Made by a program: the position numbers and the translations under genes
Origin: Methylobacterium tarhaniae
GTDB lineage: Bacteria; Pseudomonadota; Alphaproteobacteria; Rhizobiales; Beijerinckiaceae
DNA: 34,232 nucleotides
Direction of reading: 5' to 3'
Assembly (NCBI RefSeq): GCF_001043955.1
Contig: NZ_LABZ01000172.1
Location: 1 to 34,232, forward strand
Shown here: piece by piece, positions 7,978 through 15,366 of the stretch
Layout of the letters: the number at the start of each line of letters is the position of its first letter
Numbering within the stretch: position 1 is the first letter of the stretch
The notes under the pieces: model-generated
Databases searched by the model: none
What the model saw: only the letters and a program-made list of their open reading frames with translations
Told to the model about the DNA's origin: nothing

Positions 7978-8628
7978 CTAGTGGCCGTGCTTGCAGCCCG
8001 GGCCGTGGACATGCCCATGATCGTGCGCGTGGTGCTGGTGGTCGTGCGCATGGTCGTGCGCATGGCCGTGCTGATGCCCGTGGCCATGATCATGCCCATG
8101 ATGATCGTGACCGTGGTGCTCATGCGTGGCGTGCTCATGGGCATGCGGCTCATGCCCGTGATGCTGGTGATGGTCGTGCCCGCAGGTGCTGTGGTCGTGG
8201 GCCGCCGCCTCCTTCTCCGGGCGGAACGGGCGCTGGAGCGCCGTGGCGGTGCAGCCCTGGCCGCGGATCAGCTCCGCCACCACCGGGTCGTCGAGGACGT
8301 AGAGCGCCTCGGCCGTCATCTCGGCCTGGACGTGGTTGCTACCGAGCTGCCAGGCGAGGCGGGTCAGGCGGATCGGGTTCTCGGCCGTGACCGCGAGCAG
8401 GGCTTGCGGGGCGGCGAGGATGCGCACCAGGCGGCCATCCTCCAGGCGCACCGCGTCGCCATCCTCGAGCGTCGTCGCCCGGTCGAGATCGAGCCGGAAG
8501 GCGAGGCCGCCCTGCGCCGTCAGCTCGGCGCTGCGGCGGGAACGGGCGGCGTGGTCGAGGGCGACCTCGTCGGCGACGGCGTCGGGGCGCACGGCGGCTT
8601 TGCGGACGATGGTGGTGGCGCGCTGCAT
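7978..8628 (-). CDS. ureE: Urease accessory protein UreE with long His-rich tail
   Basis: Nickel metallochaperone that delivers Ni2+ to the urease apoprotein complex. After a UreE N-terminal domain (about residues 20-80, with FRLDLDRATTLEDGDAVRLE), the metal-binding C-terminal domain shows LGSNHVQAEM, whose His is the conserved dimer-interface nickel ligand, and RGQGCTATALQRPFRPE. The last ~75 residues are an extreme His-rich tail with roughly 35 His in HDH/HGH/HAH units plus two Cys. ATG 8628 was chosen because GAGG lies a few bases upstream and the product (216 residues) matches UreE; the open frame extends to 8766 with unrelated residues. No other urease gene is in the window, so ureE is detached from the structural cluster. 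The tail may serve nickel storage, and other metals are possible. Confidence 0.9.
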   Translation of the reverse strand: MQRATTIVRKAAVRPDAVADEVALDHAARSRRSAELTAQGGLAFRLDLDRATTLEDGDAVRLEDGRLVRILAAPQALLAVTAENPIRLTRLAWQLGSNHVQAEMTAEALYVLDDPVVAELIRGQGCTATALQRPFRPEKEAAAHDHSTCGHDHHQHHGHEPHAHEHATHEHHGHDHHGHDHGHGHQHGHAHDHAHDHQHHAHDHGHVHGPGCKHGH

Positions 8629-8876
8629 CGGGTCCTCGCGGGCGGCTATGCCGGGATTTCGCCCCTCCTGTAGAGCATTTGCCCGGCCCGCGGCAGGGCC
8701 TCCTGTGGCCCCGGTGCCGCACCGCCGCGATTCGCATCCGGCCCGGCCCCGGGCTCCGGGAACCATCGGACGGCCAAGCTCATTTGGCGTTAAGCCGCGT
8801 TACGGCTAAGCTCGGAAGCAGGGCGCGGGGTCGACGACCCGGTGCCGGATCGCGACATGCACGAGGGGAAGACTCC

Positions 8877-9146
8877 ATGAAGAAGCTCATCGCCGCCACG
8901 CTCGCCGGTGCCATGGCGCTGTCGCTCGGCGCCTGCAACACCCCGGGCGACCGCGCCGCCGGCGGCGCCGCCCTCGGCGGCCTCACGGGCGCGGCGATCG
9001 GCGCGGCGGCCACCGGCCGGGCCGGCGGTGCGCTGGCGGGCGGCCTGATCGGCGCGGCCGGCGGTGCCGTGGTCGGCGCGGCCACCGCACCCCAGTGCCC
9101 CTACGGCACCTATCGCGACCCCTACGGCAACGTCTACTGCCGCTGA
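8877..9146 (+). CDS. Small glycine-zipper lipoprotein
   Basis: An 89-residue lipoprotein. The N-terminus MKKLIAATLAGAMALSLGAC is a lipoprotein signal peptide with lipobox LGAC (Cys20). The mature part is almost entirely Gly/Ala-rich zipper segments (AAGGAALGGLTGAAIGAAA, GGALAGGLIGAAGGAVVGAA) resembling the 17-kDa surface antigen/OsmB-like glycine-zipper domains, and it ends with CPYGTYRDPYGNVYCR, where two Cys could form a disulfide. It is probably an envelope-stress or outer-membrane structural lipoprotein; the exact role is unknown. ATG 8877 is preceded by GAGGGGAA at good spacing. It is monocistronic, with ureE divergent upstream. Confidence 0.88.
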   Translation: MKKLIAATLAGAMALSLGACNTPGDRAAGGAALGGLTGAAIGAAATGRAGGALAGGLIGAAGGAVVGAATAPQCPYGTYRDPYGNVYCR

Positions 9147-9233
9147 TCGGCCTCGCCTGAGAGCCCCCGGCGGCGCGTCCGCCGGGTGCGCTTCCACATT
9201 CCGCGGAGGCCTCGGGGGCGCTACAAGGGCGCC

Positions 9234-9269
9234 ATGACGCCCTTGATGACGCCCTTGATGACGCCCTTG
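9234..9269. repeat. 12-bp tandem repeat, three perfect copies
   Basis: ATGACGCCCTTG is repeated at 9234-9245, 9246-9257 and 9258-9269. Just upstream, CAAGGGCG (from 9224) is the reverse complement of CGCCCTTG found in every copy, so the region can form alternative hairpins between the lipoprotein gene and the next gene. Confidence 0.9.
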
Positions 9270-9326
9270 CCTCCCCGCGATTCGATGCTCCGCCGCCGCC
9301 CGGCCCAGCCCCGGAGGCGTGCGTGA
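9234..9326 (+). CDS. Possible 30-codon leader peptide containing a triplicated TPLM motif
   Basis: ATG 9234 opens a 30-codon frame beginning MTPLMTPLMTPLPPRDSM and ending at TGA 9324-9326. This stop overlaps the GTG start (9323-9325) of the TerB/DnaJ-like gene as GTGA, the classic arrangement for translational coupling. AAGGG lies four bases before the ATG. The repeated part is a 12-bp tandem repeat, so the frame may be an accident of repeat expansion. I see no homologue. It is a candidate only. Confidence 0.25.
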   Translation: MTPLMTPLMTPLPPRDSMLRRRPAQPRRRA

Positions 9327-10048
9327 GCCAGGGTGTCTGGGGCAAGCTCGGCGGTGCGAGCATCGGGCTCGCCGCCGGAGGTCCGCTCGGCGCACTGATC
9401 GGCGCGGTCGCGGGCCATTTCCTGCTCGACCGCGAGGGGTCGCTGTTCGGGCCCACCCCCCGGGAGGTGGTGTTCACCACGGGCCTCGTCGCCCTCGCCG
9501 CCAAGATGGCGAAGTCTGACGGGGTGGTGACGCCGTCCGAGGTCGCCGCCTTCGCCGACATCGTGCAGGTCCCCGAGGACGAGCGCGCCGGGGTCGAGCG
9601 CCTGTTCGACCTCGCCAAGCGCACCACGAGCGGCTTCGAGGGCTATGCCCGCCAGGTCGCCGACGCCTTCCACGAAGAGCCGGCCCTGCTCGAGGACGTG
9701 CTCGACGGCCTGTTCCACATCGCCAAGGCGGACGGCGCGGTCCACGAGAACGAGGCGCGCTACCTCGCCGAGGTCGCGGCGATCTTCGGCTTCGACGAGG
9801 CGCGCTTCGCCGCCATCACCGCCCGGCACCTGCGGCTGGCCGACGACCCCTACGAGGTGCTGGGCGCCGACCGCAGCCTCACCGATGCCGAAGTGAAGGC
9901 GCGCTACCGGGCCCTCGTCTCCGAGAACCATCCCGACCGGGCGATCGCCCGCGGCCTGCCGCCCGCCGCGGTCGCCATCGCGACGCGGCGGCTCGCCGCC
10001 ATCAACGCCGCCTATGACCGCATCGCCGCCGAGCGGCGCCTGAGCTGA
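9323..10048 (+). CDS. TerB/DjlA-like protein with C-terminal J domain
   Basis: A 241-residue protein. An N-terminal glycine-rich, possibly membrane-associated stretch (LGGASIGLAAGGPLGALIGAVAGHFLL, about residues 9-36) is followed by a TerB-like all-helical domain (about 45-165) with the two acidic repeats KMAKSDGVVTPSEVAAF and HIAKADGAVHENEARYL. A DnaJ J domain (about 173-237) follows, with DPYEVLGADRSLTDAEVKARY and the HPD tripeptide in SENHPDRA. This is the DjlA architecture (membrane-anchored co-chaperone stimulating DnaK ATPase), so it is probably a DnaK partner at the inner membrane. The start is GTG 9323 with GGAGG upstream. It is likely co-directional with the amidase gene 40 bp downstream. 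Confidence 0.87.
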   Translation: MSQGVWGKLGGASIGLAAGGPLGALIGAVAGHFLLDREGSLFGPTPREVVFTTGLVALAAKMAKSDGVVTPSEVAAFADIVQVPEDERAGVERLFDLAKRTTSGFEGYARQVADAFHEEPALLEDVLDGLFHIAKADGAVHENEARYLAEVAAIFGFDEARFAAITARHLRLADDPYEVLGADRSLTDAEVKARYRALVSENHPDRAIARGLPPAAVAIATRRLAAINAAYDRIAAERRLS

Positions 10049-10087
10049 GCCCGACGGCTTCAAGCCCTCACAAGAGCCTCGCCCCGC

Positions 10088-10843
10088 ATGAGCCTCACCC
10101 CCGACAGCCCGGTCGCCACCCAGGTGGTGCCCTCCCCCAACCATGACGAGCGGACCCTGCCGGTCGACGCGCTGATCCTGCACTATACCGGCATGGCGAG
10201 CGCCGGCGAGGCGCTGCTGCGGCTCTGCAACCCGCTCTCCAAGGTCTCGTCGCACTACCTGGTGTTCGAGGAAGGCCGGGTGGTGCAACTGGTGCCGGAG
10301 GCGCGGCGCGCCTGGCATGCGGGCGTCTCGGCCTGGGAAGGGGTGCGGGACATGAACTCGCGCTCGATCGGGATCGAGATCGCGCATCCGGGCCATGCCG
10401 AGGACGGAACCGTGGCGCCGTTTCCGGAGGCGCAGATCGCCGCGGTCACGGCTTTGTGCCGCGACATCCTCGGGCGCTGGCCGATCCGCGCCGACCGGGT
10501 GCTCGCGCATTCCGACATCGCGCCCGAGCGCAAGATCGATCCGGGCGAGAGCTTTCCGTGGGCGGCCCTGCACCGGGACGGCATCGGCCACTGGGTGCCC
10601 CCGGCGCCGATCCGCGACGGCCGCTTCTTCGCCGAGGGCGATGCCGGCCAGCCGATCGAGGCGCTGCAATCGATGTTCACGCTCTACGGCTACGACGTTC
10701 CGGTGAACGGCACCTTCGAGGCGCGAACGAAGGCCGTGGTCACGGCGTTCCAGCGCCATTTCCGGCCGGCCCGGGTCGATGGCGTCGCCGACGCCTCGAC
10801 CATCACGACGTTGCGCGACCTGCTGGCGGCGAAGCCGGCGTGA
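10088..10843 (+). CDS. amiD: N-acetylmuramoyl-L-alanine amidase (AmiD type, amidase_2 plus PG-binding)
   Basis: Cleaves the amide bond between N-acetylmuramic acid and L-Ala in peptidoglycan or anhydro-muropeptides. The amidase_2 domain (about residues 10-165) shows the zinc ligands of the family: His32 in LILHYTG, His141 in LAHSDIAP and Asp151 in KIDPG, with the YLVFEEGRVVQLV and RSIGIEIAHPG strands between. A C-terminal peptidoglycan-binding domain (about 190-248) contains ALQSMFTLYGYDVPVNG and VVTAFQRHFRP. No signal peptide or lipobox is visible, so a cytoplasmic, AmpD-like recycling role is as possible as an envelope one. ATG 10088 lies 39 bp after the J-domain gene. Confidence 0.92.
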   Translation: MSLTPDSPVATQVVPSPNHDERTLPVDALILHYTGMASAGEALLRLCNPLSKVSSHYLVFEEGRVVQLVPEARRAWHAGVSAWEGVRDMNSRSIGIEIAHPGHAEDGTVAPFPEAQIAAVTALCRDILGRWPIRADRVLAHSDIAPERKIDPGESFPWAALHRDGIGHWVPPAPIRDGRFFAEGDAGQPIEALQSMFTLYGYDVPVNGTFEARTKAVVTAFQRHFRPARVDGVADASTITTLRDLLAAKPA

Positions 10844-10851
10844 CCGAAAAA

Positions 10852-10870
10852 GGGGGCGCCGTGCGCCCCC
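10852..10870 (-). terminator. Intrinsic terminator for the TerC gene (possibly bidirectional)
   Basis: GGGGGCGC at 10852-10859 pairs perfectly with GCGCCCCC at 10863-10870 over a three-base loop. On the minus strand the hairpin is followed by TTTTT, which makes a standard Rho-independent terminator seven bases beyond the TerC stop codon. On the plus strand it follows the amidase gene but has a poor U-tract. Confidence 0.85.
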
Positions 10871-10876
10871 TCGTCC

Positions 10877-11947
10877 TCAGCCGTGACTGCTGCCGAGCCG
10901 CTCCCGCGGGGTGCCGGCCTCGTGGGACGTGGCGGCCTCCCGGGGCGCAGGAACGGCAGCCTGGGTCTCCGCCGCGCCGCGGGTGCGCCACAGGCTGTAG
11001 ACGATGCCGCCGGCGAGCAGGACCACGGTCACCACCAGCGCGACCCAAGGCTGGATCTCGATCAGCTCGAACGTGTCCGCCACCACGATCTTCAGGCCGA
11101 TGAAGATCAGGATCAGGGCGAGCGCGGTCTTCAGGTAGGCGAAGCGGTCGACCATCGCCGCAAGGGCGAAGTAGAGCGCGCGCAACCCTAAGATCGCGAA
11201 GATGTTCGAGGTGTAGACCACGTAGGTGTCGGTGGTGATGGCGAAGATCGCCGGCACGCTGTCGACCGCGAAGATCACGTCGGCGCCGTTCACCAGGACC
11301 AGCGCCAGGGCGAGCGGGGTGAGCCAGCGCACCGGCTTCCCGGTCTTCGGATCGGGCCGGCGGGTGGTGAACTTCTGGCCGTCGAGCTCGTCCGTCACCC
11401 GCATGTGCTTGCGCATGAAGCTGGTGAAGCGGTCGGCGGACTTGCTCTCGCCCTCCTCCTCGTCGCCGGAGACCAGCATCTTGATGCCGGCATAGATCAG
11501 GAAGGCGGCGAAGATCGTCAGCACCCATTCGGCCTGGTGGACGAGGGCGGCGCCGAGCCCGATCATCAGGCCGCGCAGGACGATCGCCGCCAGGATGCCC
11601 CAGAGCAGCACCCGGTGCTGCGCGTTGCGGGGGATGCCGAGATAGCCGAAGATCACCGCGATCACGAAGACGTTGTCCATCGACAGCGACTTCTCGACCA
11701 CGAGGCCGGCCAGATATTCCTGGCCCGCCTGCGGGCCGATATACCACCAGACCCAGCCGCCGAAGAGGAGGCCGAGGGTGAGATAGAAGGCGGTGAGGAG
11801 CAGGCTCTCCTTCACGCCGATCTCGCGGCTCTTGTCGCGGTGCAGGAGGCCGAGATCGAGGGCGAGCAGGATGAAGATGACGGCGTGGAAACCGAGCCAC
11901 ATCCAGACCGGCTTGCCGAGCCACGTCATGTACAGAAAATCGACCAT
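10877..11947 (-). CDS. TerC/Alx-family integral membrane protein
   Basis: An inner-membrane protein with about nine transmembrane segments, of the TerC family (Alx/MeeF type, implicated in manganese export and tellurite resistance). Family signatures are VEKSLSMDNVFVIAVIFGYL in the first half and VNGADVIFAVDSVPAIFAIT in the second, whose Asp residues lie within membrane segments and are thought to bind the metal. A hydrophilic loop with acidic residues (GDEEEGESKSADRF) lies between them. The preferred start is ATG 11947 (VDFLYMTWLGKP...), the usual family N-terminus, giving 356 residues; the frame is open to 11995 with weak starts at 11992 and 11977. I looked for a manganese-sensing yybP-ykoY riboswitch in 11950-12140 and could not recognise one. 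Confidence 0.9.
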   Translation of the reverse strand: MVDFLYMTWLGKPVWMWLGFHAVIFILLALDLGLLHRDKSREIGVKESLLLTAFYLTLGLLFGGWVWWYIGPQAGQEYLAGLVVEKSLSMDNVFVIAVIFGYLGIPRNAQHRVLLWGILAAIVLRGLMIGLGAALVHQAEWVLTIFAAFLIYAGIKMLVSGDEEEGESKSADRFTSFMRKHMRVTDELDGQKFTTRRPDPKTGKPVRWLTPLALALVLVNGADVIFAVDSVPAIFAITTDTYVVYTSNIFAILGLRALYFALAAMVDRFAYLKTALALILIFIGLKIVVADTFELIEIQPWVALVVTVVLLAGGIVYSLWRTRGAAETQAAVPAPREAATSHEAGTPRERLGSSHG

Positions 11948-12165
11948 CGCGGGACCGTGATGCTTCGAGGGAGAAAGCATCGGCTCCGACATCACGAGCG
12001 CGAGAAGCGCAGCTCGCCAGAGGGGCCCGCAGCCGATGGCACGGACTTATGTCCCGGATGACGGCGGATCAAGGGCAGCCGGGACCAACGGCCACGCTCT
12101 TATTTTTTCGTCCTGTCGCAGCGGCAGGTTGACAGAGCCGCCCGCGTCGCGGCCTTGGGCGACGC

Positions 12166-13383
12166 ATGACGAAGGCGAACGCGCATGTGGCGGTCATCGG
12201 AGGCGGGCCGGCGGGCCTCTCCGCCGCCGAGATCCTGGCGGAGGCGGGCCTGCGGGTCACGGTGATCGAGCGGATGCCCTCCCCGGCCCGCAAGCTGCTG
12301 ATCGCCGGGCGCGGCGGCCTCAACCTCACCCACAGCGAGCCGCTGGAGCGTTTCCTCGCTCGCTACGCTCCGCCGGAGCGACGCCTTGACGCAGCGATCA
12401 GGGAGTTCCCGCCGCTAGCCCTGCGCGAGTGGTGCGAGGGTCTGGGCCAGCCGACCTTCGTCGGCTCGAGCGGGCGGGTGTTCCCACAGGCCTTCAAGGC
12501 CTCGCCGCTGCTACGGGCCTGGCTCGCCCGGCTCGATCGCCTCGGCGTGGCGTTGCGCACCCGCACCCGCTGGACCGGCTGGGACGCGGACGGCGCGCTC
12601 GCCCTGGCGGGAGAAGGCGGCCGGGACATCCTGCACGCCGATGCGACGGTGCTGGCCCTCGGCGGCGCGAGCTGGCCGCGGCTCGGCTCCGACGGCGCCT
12701 GGGTGCCGGTGCTGGCGGCCGAGGGCGTCTCCGTGAGCCCGCTCCGCCCGGCCAATGCCGGCTTCACCGCGGAGTGGTCGCCCGTCTTCGTCGAGCGCTT
12801 CGCCGGCGCACCGCTCAAGCGCATCGCGCTCCGCCTCGGGGACGAACAGGTGCGGGGCGAAGCGGTGATCACCCGCGACGGGGTCGAGGGCGGCGTGGTC
12901 TACGCCTTATCGCGGCCGATCCGGGAGGCGATCGAGGCGCAGGGCGCCGCCGTGGTGCAGCTCGACTTGCGGCCGGACCTCGACGAGGCGGCGCTGACCC
13001 GCCGCCTCGCGGCGGCGCGGCCGAAGGAATCGCGCGCCACGGTGCTGCGCAAGGCCGCGGGTTTGAGCCCACCGGCGGCCGGGCTGCTGCGCGAGGCGAC
13101 GCGTGAGCTGCCGGTGGAGGCCGGTGCGCTGGCGGCCCTGATCAAGGCGGTGCCGCTGCGGCTCACCGGCCTCAGGCCGATCGAGCGGGCGATCTCGAGC
13201 GCCGGCGGCGTCGCCTTCGCGGATCTCGACGACCGCTTCATGCTGCGAAGCCGCCCCGGGACGTTCCTGGCCGGCGAGATGCTCGACTGGGAGGCGCCGA
13301 CCGGCGGCTACCTGCTCCAGGCGAGCTTCGCCAGCGGCCGGGCCGCGGCGGCGGGGGTTCTGGACTGGCTCGGCGGGCGCTGA
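12166..13383 (+). CDS. BaiN/HI0933-like FAD-dependent flavoprotein (TIGR03862 type)
   Basis: A 405-residue NAD(P)/FAD oxidoreductase. The Rossmann dinucleotide motif is VAVIGGGPAGLSAAEILA at residues ~8-25, with the acidic residue of the second strand in VTVIERM. Family marks are KLLIAGRGGLNLTHSE (about 43-58), SSGRVFPQAFKASPLLRAWL, the second FAD contact VLALGGASWPRLGSDG, and the C-terminal FLAGEMLDWEAPTGGYLLQASFASGRAA, which binds the flavin. The substrate is unknown; relatives are annotated as aminoacetone oxidase or BaiN-like. The start at ATG 12166 agrees with the domain start. It is transcribed divergently from the TerC gene and followed by a strong hairpin. Confidence 0.9.
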   Translation: MTKANAHVAVIGGGPAGLSAAEILAEAGLRVTVIERMPSPARKLLIAGRGGLNLTHSEPLERFLARYAPPERRLDAAIREFPPLALREWCEGLGQPTFVGSSGRVFPQAFKASPLLRAWLARLDRLGVALRTRTRWTGWDADGALALAGEGGRDILHADATVLALGGASWPRLGSDGAWVPVLAAEGVSVSPLRPANAGFTAEWSPVFVERFAGAPLKRIALRLGDEQVRGEAVITRDGVEGGVVYALSRPIREAIEAQGAAVVQLDLRPDLDEAALTRRLAAARPKESRATVLRKAAGLSPPAAGLLREATRELPVEAGALAALIKAVPLRLTGLRPIERAISSAGGVAFADLDDRFMLRSRPGTFLAGEMLDWEAPTGGYLLQASFASGRAAAAGVLDWLGGR

Positions 13384-13456
13384 ACCGCCCTCATACCGTT
13401 GCGCTGAAGGCGTCCGGCGCATCAGCGCCTGCGGCGCGGACCCATTCGGGCTTAGC

Positions 13457-13490
13457 CAGCGTCTTCGAACGCGTCCGTTCGAAGACGCTG
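13457..13490. terminator. Long perfect hairpin between convergent genes
   Basis: A 15-bp perfect stem (13457-13471 with 13476-13490) around a four-base loop; the arm contains GCGTCTTCGAACG. It lies between the flavoprotein gene (ends 13383) and the collagen-like gene (ends 13496), so it may terminate both. There is no U-tract, and it could instead be a repetitive palindromic element. Confidence 0.6.
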
Positions 13491-13495
13491 CGTTA

Positions 13496-14320
13496 TCAGA
13501 GCCTCGCGCAGAACCCGACCATGCCGGAACTGTCGGGCGGGCATAGCGCCACCGCCTCGCCGCTCTCCCGGCGGGTGAAGTTCGGGTTGCCGCCGCGCAG
13601 GCAGTAGGCCGACACGAAGGTCTCGCCCTCGTCGCAGACGAGCTCGCAATGCGGCTTGGCGCAGCCGTCGGTGCGCAGCATCCGGAACGGCAGCGCTGCG
13701 GTCGCCGCGGCGGCGCGTCCGGCGGATCCGGCCGGACCCTGAGGTCCCGTATCGCCCTTGGCGCCCGCCTCGCCCTTCGGCCCGGGCTCGCCCTTCGGCC
13801 CGGGCTCGCCCTTCGGCCCGGCTTCGCCCTTGGGCCCGGTTTCACCCTTGGGTCCTGCCTCTCCCCTGGGGCCCGCATCACCCTTGGGACCCGCTTCACC
13901 CTTCGGGCCGGGCGGCCCGGCGAGCCCGGCCACGCCCTGCGGCCCGGTCGGCCCCGGCTCCCCCTTCGGGCCCGGGGCGCCAGTGGCGCCGCAATTCGCC
14001 ACCGCGATCTCGCGGGAGAGCTCGCCGGCCTTGAGCGTCGCGACGCAGTTCTGGGGCACGTAGGGGACCTTCAGGGTGAAGCGCCCGCGCTTGTCCGAGG
14101 TGACCGGAATGTCGTCGTCGAGGGTGACGACCACCCCGGCCTTGCCGACGCTGCCGGACACGGTGAGGTCGCCGGCCTCGATCCGGGCATCCCAGACCGT
14201 GATGGCGGATTGCGCCGGGGCGGCGGCACGTCCGCTCGCCGGCGCCTGCGGCTGGGCGAAGCCCGGCCCCGATAGGGCGGCAGATGCGGACAGGATCAAC
14301 GCGGCGCGGAATGGACGCAT
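13496..14320 (-). CDS. Secreted collagen-like (Gly-X-Y repeat) protein
   Basis: A 274-residue exported protein. MRPFRAALILSASAALSGPG and the following FAQ form a Sec signal peptide cleaved after GFA. A small beta-rich domain (about residues 40-105, VWDARIEAGDLTVSGSVGKAGVVVTLDDD) precedes about 30 uninterrupted Gly-X-Y triplets (GAPGPKGEPGPTGPQ..., dominated by GPKGEA/GPKGEP), and a Cys-rich C-terminal domain (about 205-274, with four Cys plus a terminal CARL) ends it. Bacterial collagen-like proteins form trimeric triple helices without hydroxyproline; the C-terminal Cys domain could serve as a trimerisation or attachment head. There is no lipobox or LPXTG. ATG 14320 is preferred over 14338 because it begins directly at the signal peptide. 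The role (adhesion, biofilm, phyllosphere attachment) is inference. Confidence 0.87.
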   Translation of the reverse strand: MRPFRAALILSASAALSGPGFAQPQAPASGRAAAPAQSAITVWDARIEAGDLTVSGSVGKAGVVVTLDDDIPVTSDKRGRFTLKVPYVPQNCVATLKAGELSREIAVANCGATGAPGPKGEPGPTGPQGVAGLAGPPGPKGEAGPKGDAGPRGEAGPKGETGPKGEAGPKGEPGPKGEPGPKGEAGAKGDTGPQGPAGSAGRAAAATAALPFRMLRTDGCAKPHCELVCDEGETFVSAYCLRGGNPNFTRRESGEAVALCPPDSSGMVGFCARL

Positions 14321-14437
14321 CGTGTAGCCCCAAGGCATGATGGACGGCCCGCGCGAGAAGTCGAGGTGGCGGGCGGCGCACCTTGCTGTGCCGTCAAGCT
14401 GCGGTCAACTGCGCAGACGCCCGCCGGAGCCGGCCTG

Positions 14438-14983
14438 TTAGGCCTCGTCGTCGAGCACGCCCTCGAGGGCGTAGTGGCGCACGGTGCGGCGGTTGGCGAT
14501 CAGCTCGTCGACCGTCGGCTCGCCCTTCAGCGCCCGGGCGATGGCGAGCTTCGTCGCCTCGTAATTGGTGCGGTAGAGGTCCTTGCGGTCGAGGTTCGGG
14601 TCCTCGGGGCAGCGCGGGTCGAGCCAGATCATGATGATCATGCACAGCTCGTCGAGCCCGTCGCGGGGCAGGATGCCCTCGATGATGCAATCCACGATGG
14701 CGTCGCCGGTCGCGGCCTGGACCACGCCGCCGAGAAGCTCGACGTATTCGGCGGTGTGGATCGTCGCCTTGGTGGTCATCATCGTGGCCGGGCGCACCAG
14801 CTGGTTGATGTCGCGCACCACGAACATCCGGGTATGGCCCTGGACCTGCCCCATCATCGAGGCGAAGGCCTGGCCGACCGGTCCGCGCACCGAGCCGATC
14901 AGCACCTCGGGCATCGCGTCGGTGTATTGGCCCTCGGCCGCCAGCACCGTGGCCTCGCCGGTGCGGAAGACGATCTCGCTCAT
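14438..14983 (-). CDS. Formaldehyde-activating enzyme (Fae) paralogue, catalytic His apparently missing
   Basis: A 181-residue member of the Fae family. Fae condenses formaldehyde with tetrahydromethanopterin in methylotrophs. The C-terminal half carries the strongest family signature: YRTNYEATKLAIARALKGEP then TVDELIANRR, and GDAIVDCIIEGILPRDGLDELCMIIMIWLDP matches the central Fae region. In the N-terminal region where canonical Fae reads about VAHIDLIIG, this protein has DAMPEVLIG, so the catalytic His17 equivalent aligns with Met24. It therefore resembles the divergent Fae2/Fae3-type paralogues rather than the main enzyme. The start at ATG 14983 has AGGG nine bases upstream; the frame is open to 15025. 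There are no other C1-pathway genes beside it. Confidence 0.85.
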   Translation of the reverse strand: MSEIVFRTGEATVLAAEGQYTDAMPEVLIGSVRGPVGQAFASMMGQVQGHTRMFVVRDINQLVRPATMMTTKATIHTAEYVELLGGVVQAATGDAIVDCIIEGILPRDGLDELCMIIMIWLDPRCPEDPNLDRKDLYRTNYEATKLAIARALKGEPTVDELIANRRTVRHYALEGVLDDEA

Positions 14984-15059
14984 GGTCCGATTCCCTCGGT
15001 TCGAATCCCGGCGCGGGTCCACCACGGCGACGCCCGCAGCGTCAACCGCGGCGAACCCA

Positions 15060-15087
15060 TCGACCTGTCCGGAAATTGGTCTATAGG
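15060..15087 (+). promoter_or_regulatory. Possible sigma-70-type promoter
   Basis: TCGACC (15060-15065) and TATAGG (15082-15087) are separated by 16 bases and lie about 50 bp before the small gene at 15136, in the region between divergent genes. This is a match by eye only. Confidence 0.3.
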
Positions 15088-15135
15088 GCCGATGTCACGG
15101 GGACTTGCGCCCGCGAACAGAGCTGATGCGGACGG

Positions 15136-15348
15136 ATGAGCGATCGCGACTGGACCCTGCGGGTGACGCCGACCGAGGCGGGCGTGCGGCTCGAACTGGA
15201 CCTCGCCGACCTCGACGGCGCGCCGGTCACGGCGGCGATCGCCCTCGACCGGGCCGAGGCGCGCCGCTTCGCCCGGGCGATGCTGGCCGCCGCCGGCGAC
15301 GCGGCCGAGCGAACCTTCCCGCACCCGCCGGCCCCCGATGGGGAATGA
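15136..15348 (+). CDS. Small hypothetical protein, 70 residues
   Basis: I do not recognise the family. The protein is soluble, with no signal peptide, and alternates two predicted beta-strands (WTLRVTPTEAGVRLELDLADL) with an amphipathic helix (LDRAEARRFARAMLAAAGDAAE), then a Pro-rich tail. The acidic composition and even codon use look like a real gene, not a shadow of an antisense frame. ATG 15136 follows ACGG at short spacing, a weak ribosome-binding site. It is divergent from the Fae paralogue and convergent with the lipoprotein gene at 15367, so it is probably transcribed alone. Confidence 0.6.
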   Translation: MSDRDWTLRVTPTEAGVRLELDLADLDGAPVTAAIALDRAEARRFARAMLAAAGDAAERTFPHPPAPDGE

Positions 15349-15366
15349 CGCCCGAGGCGTGAGCCG

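Noticed and set aside
11950..12140. Manganese-sensing yybP-ykoY riboswitch upstream of the TerC gene
   Set aside because: TerC genes often have one, so I looked for its conserved core, but could not match it; only a short hairpin (GATGCTT/GAAGCATC) is visible.
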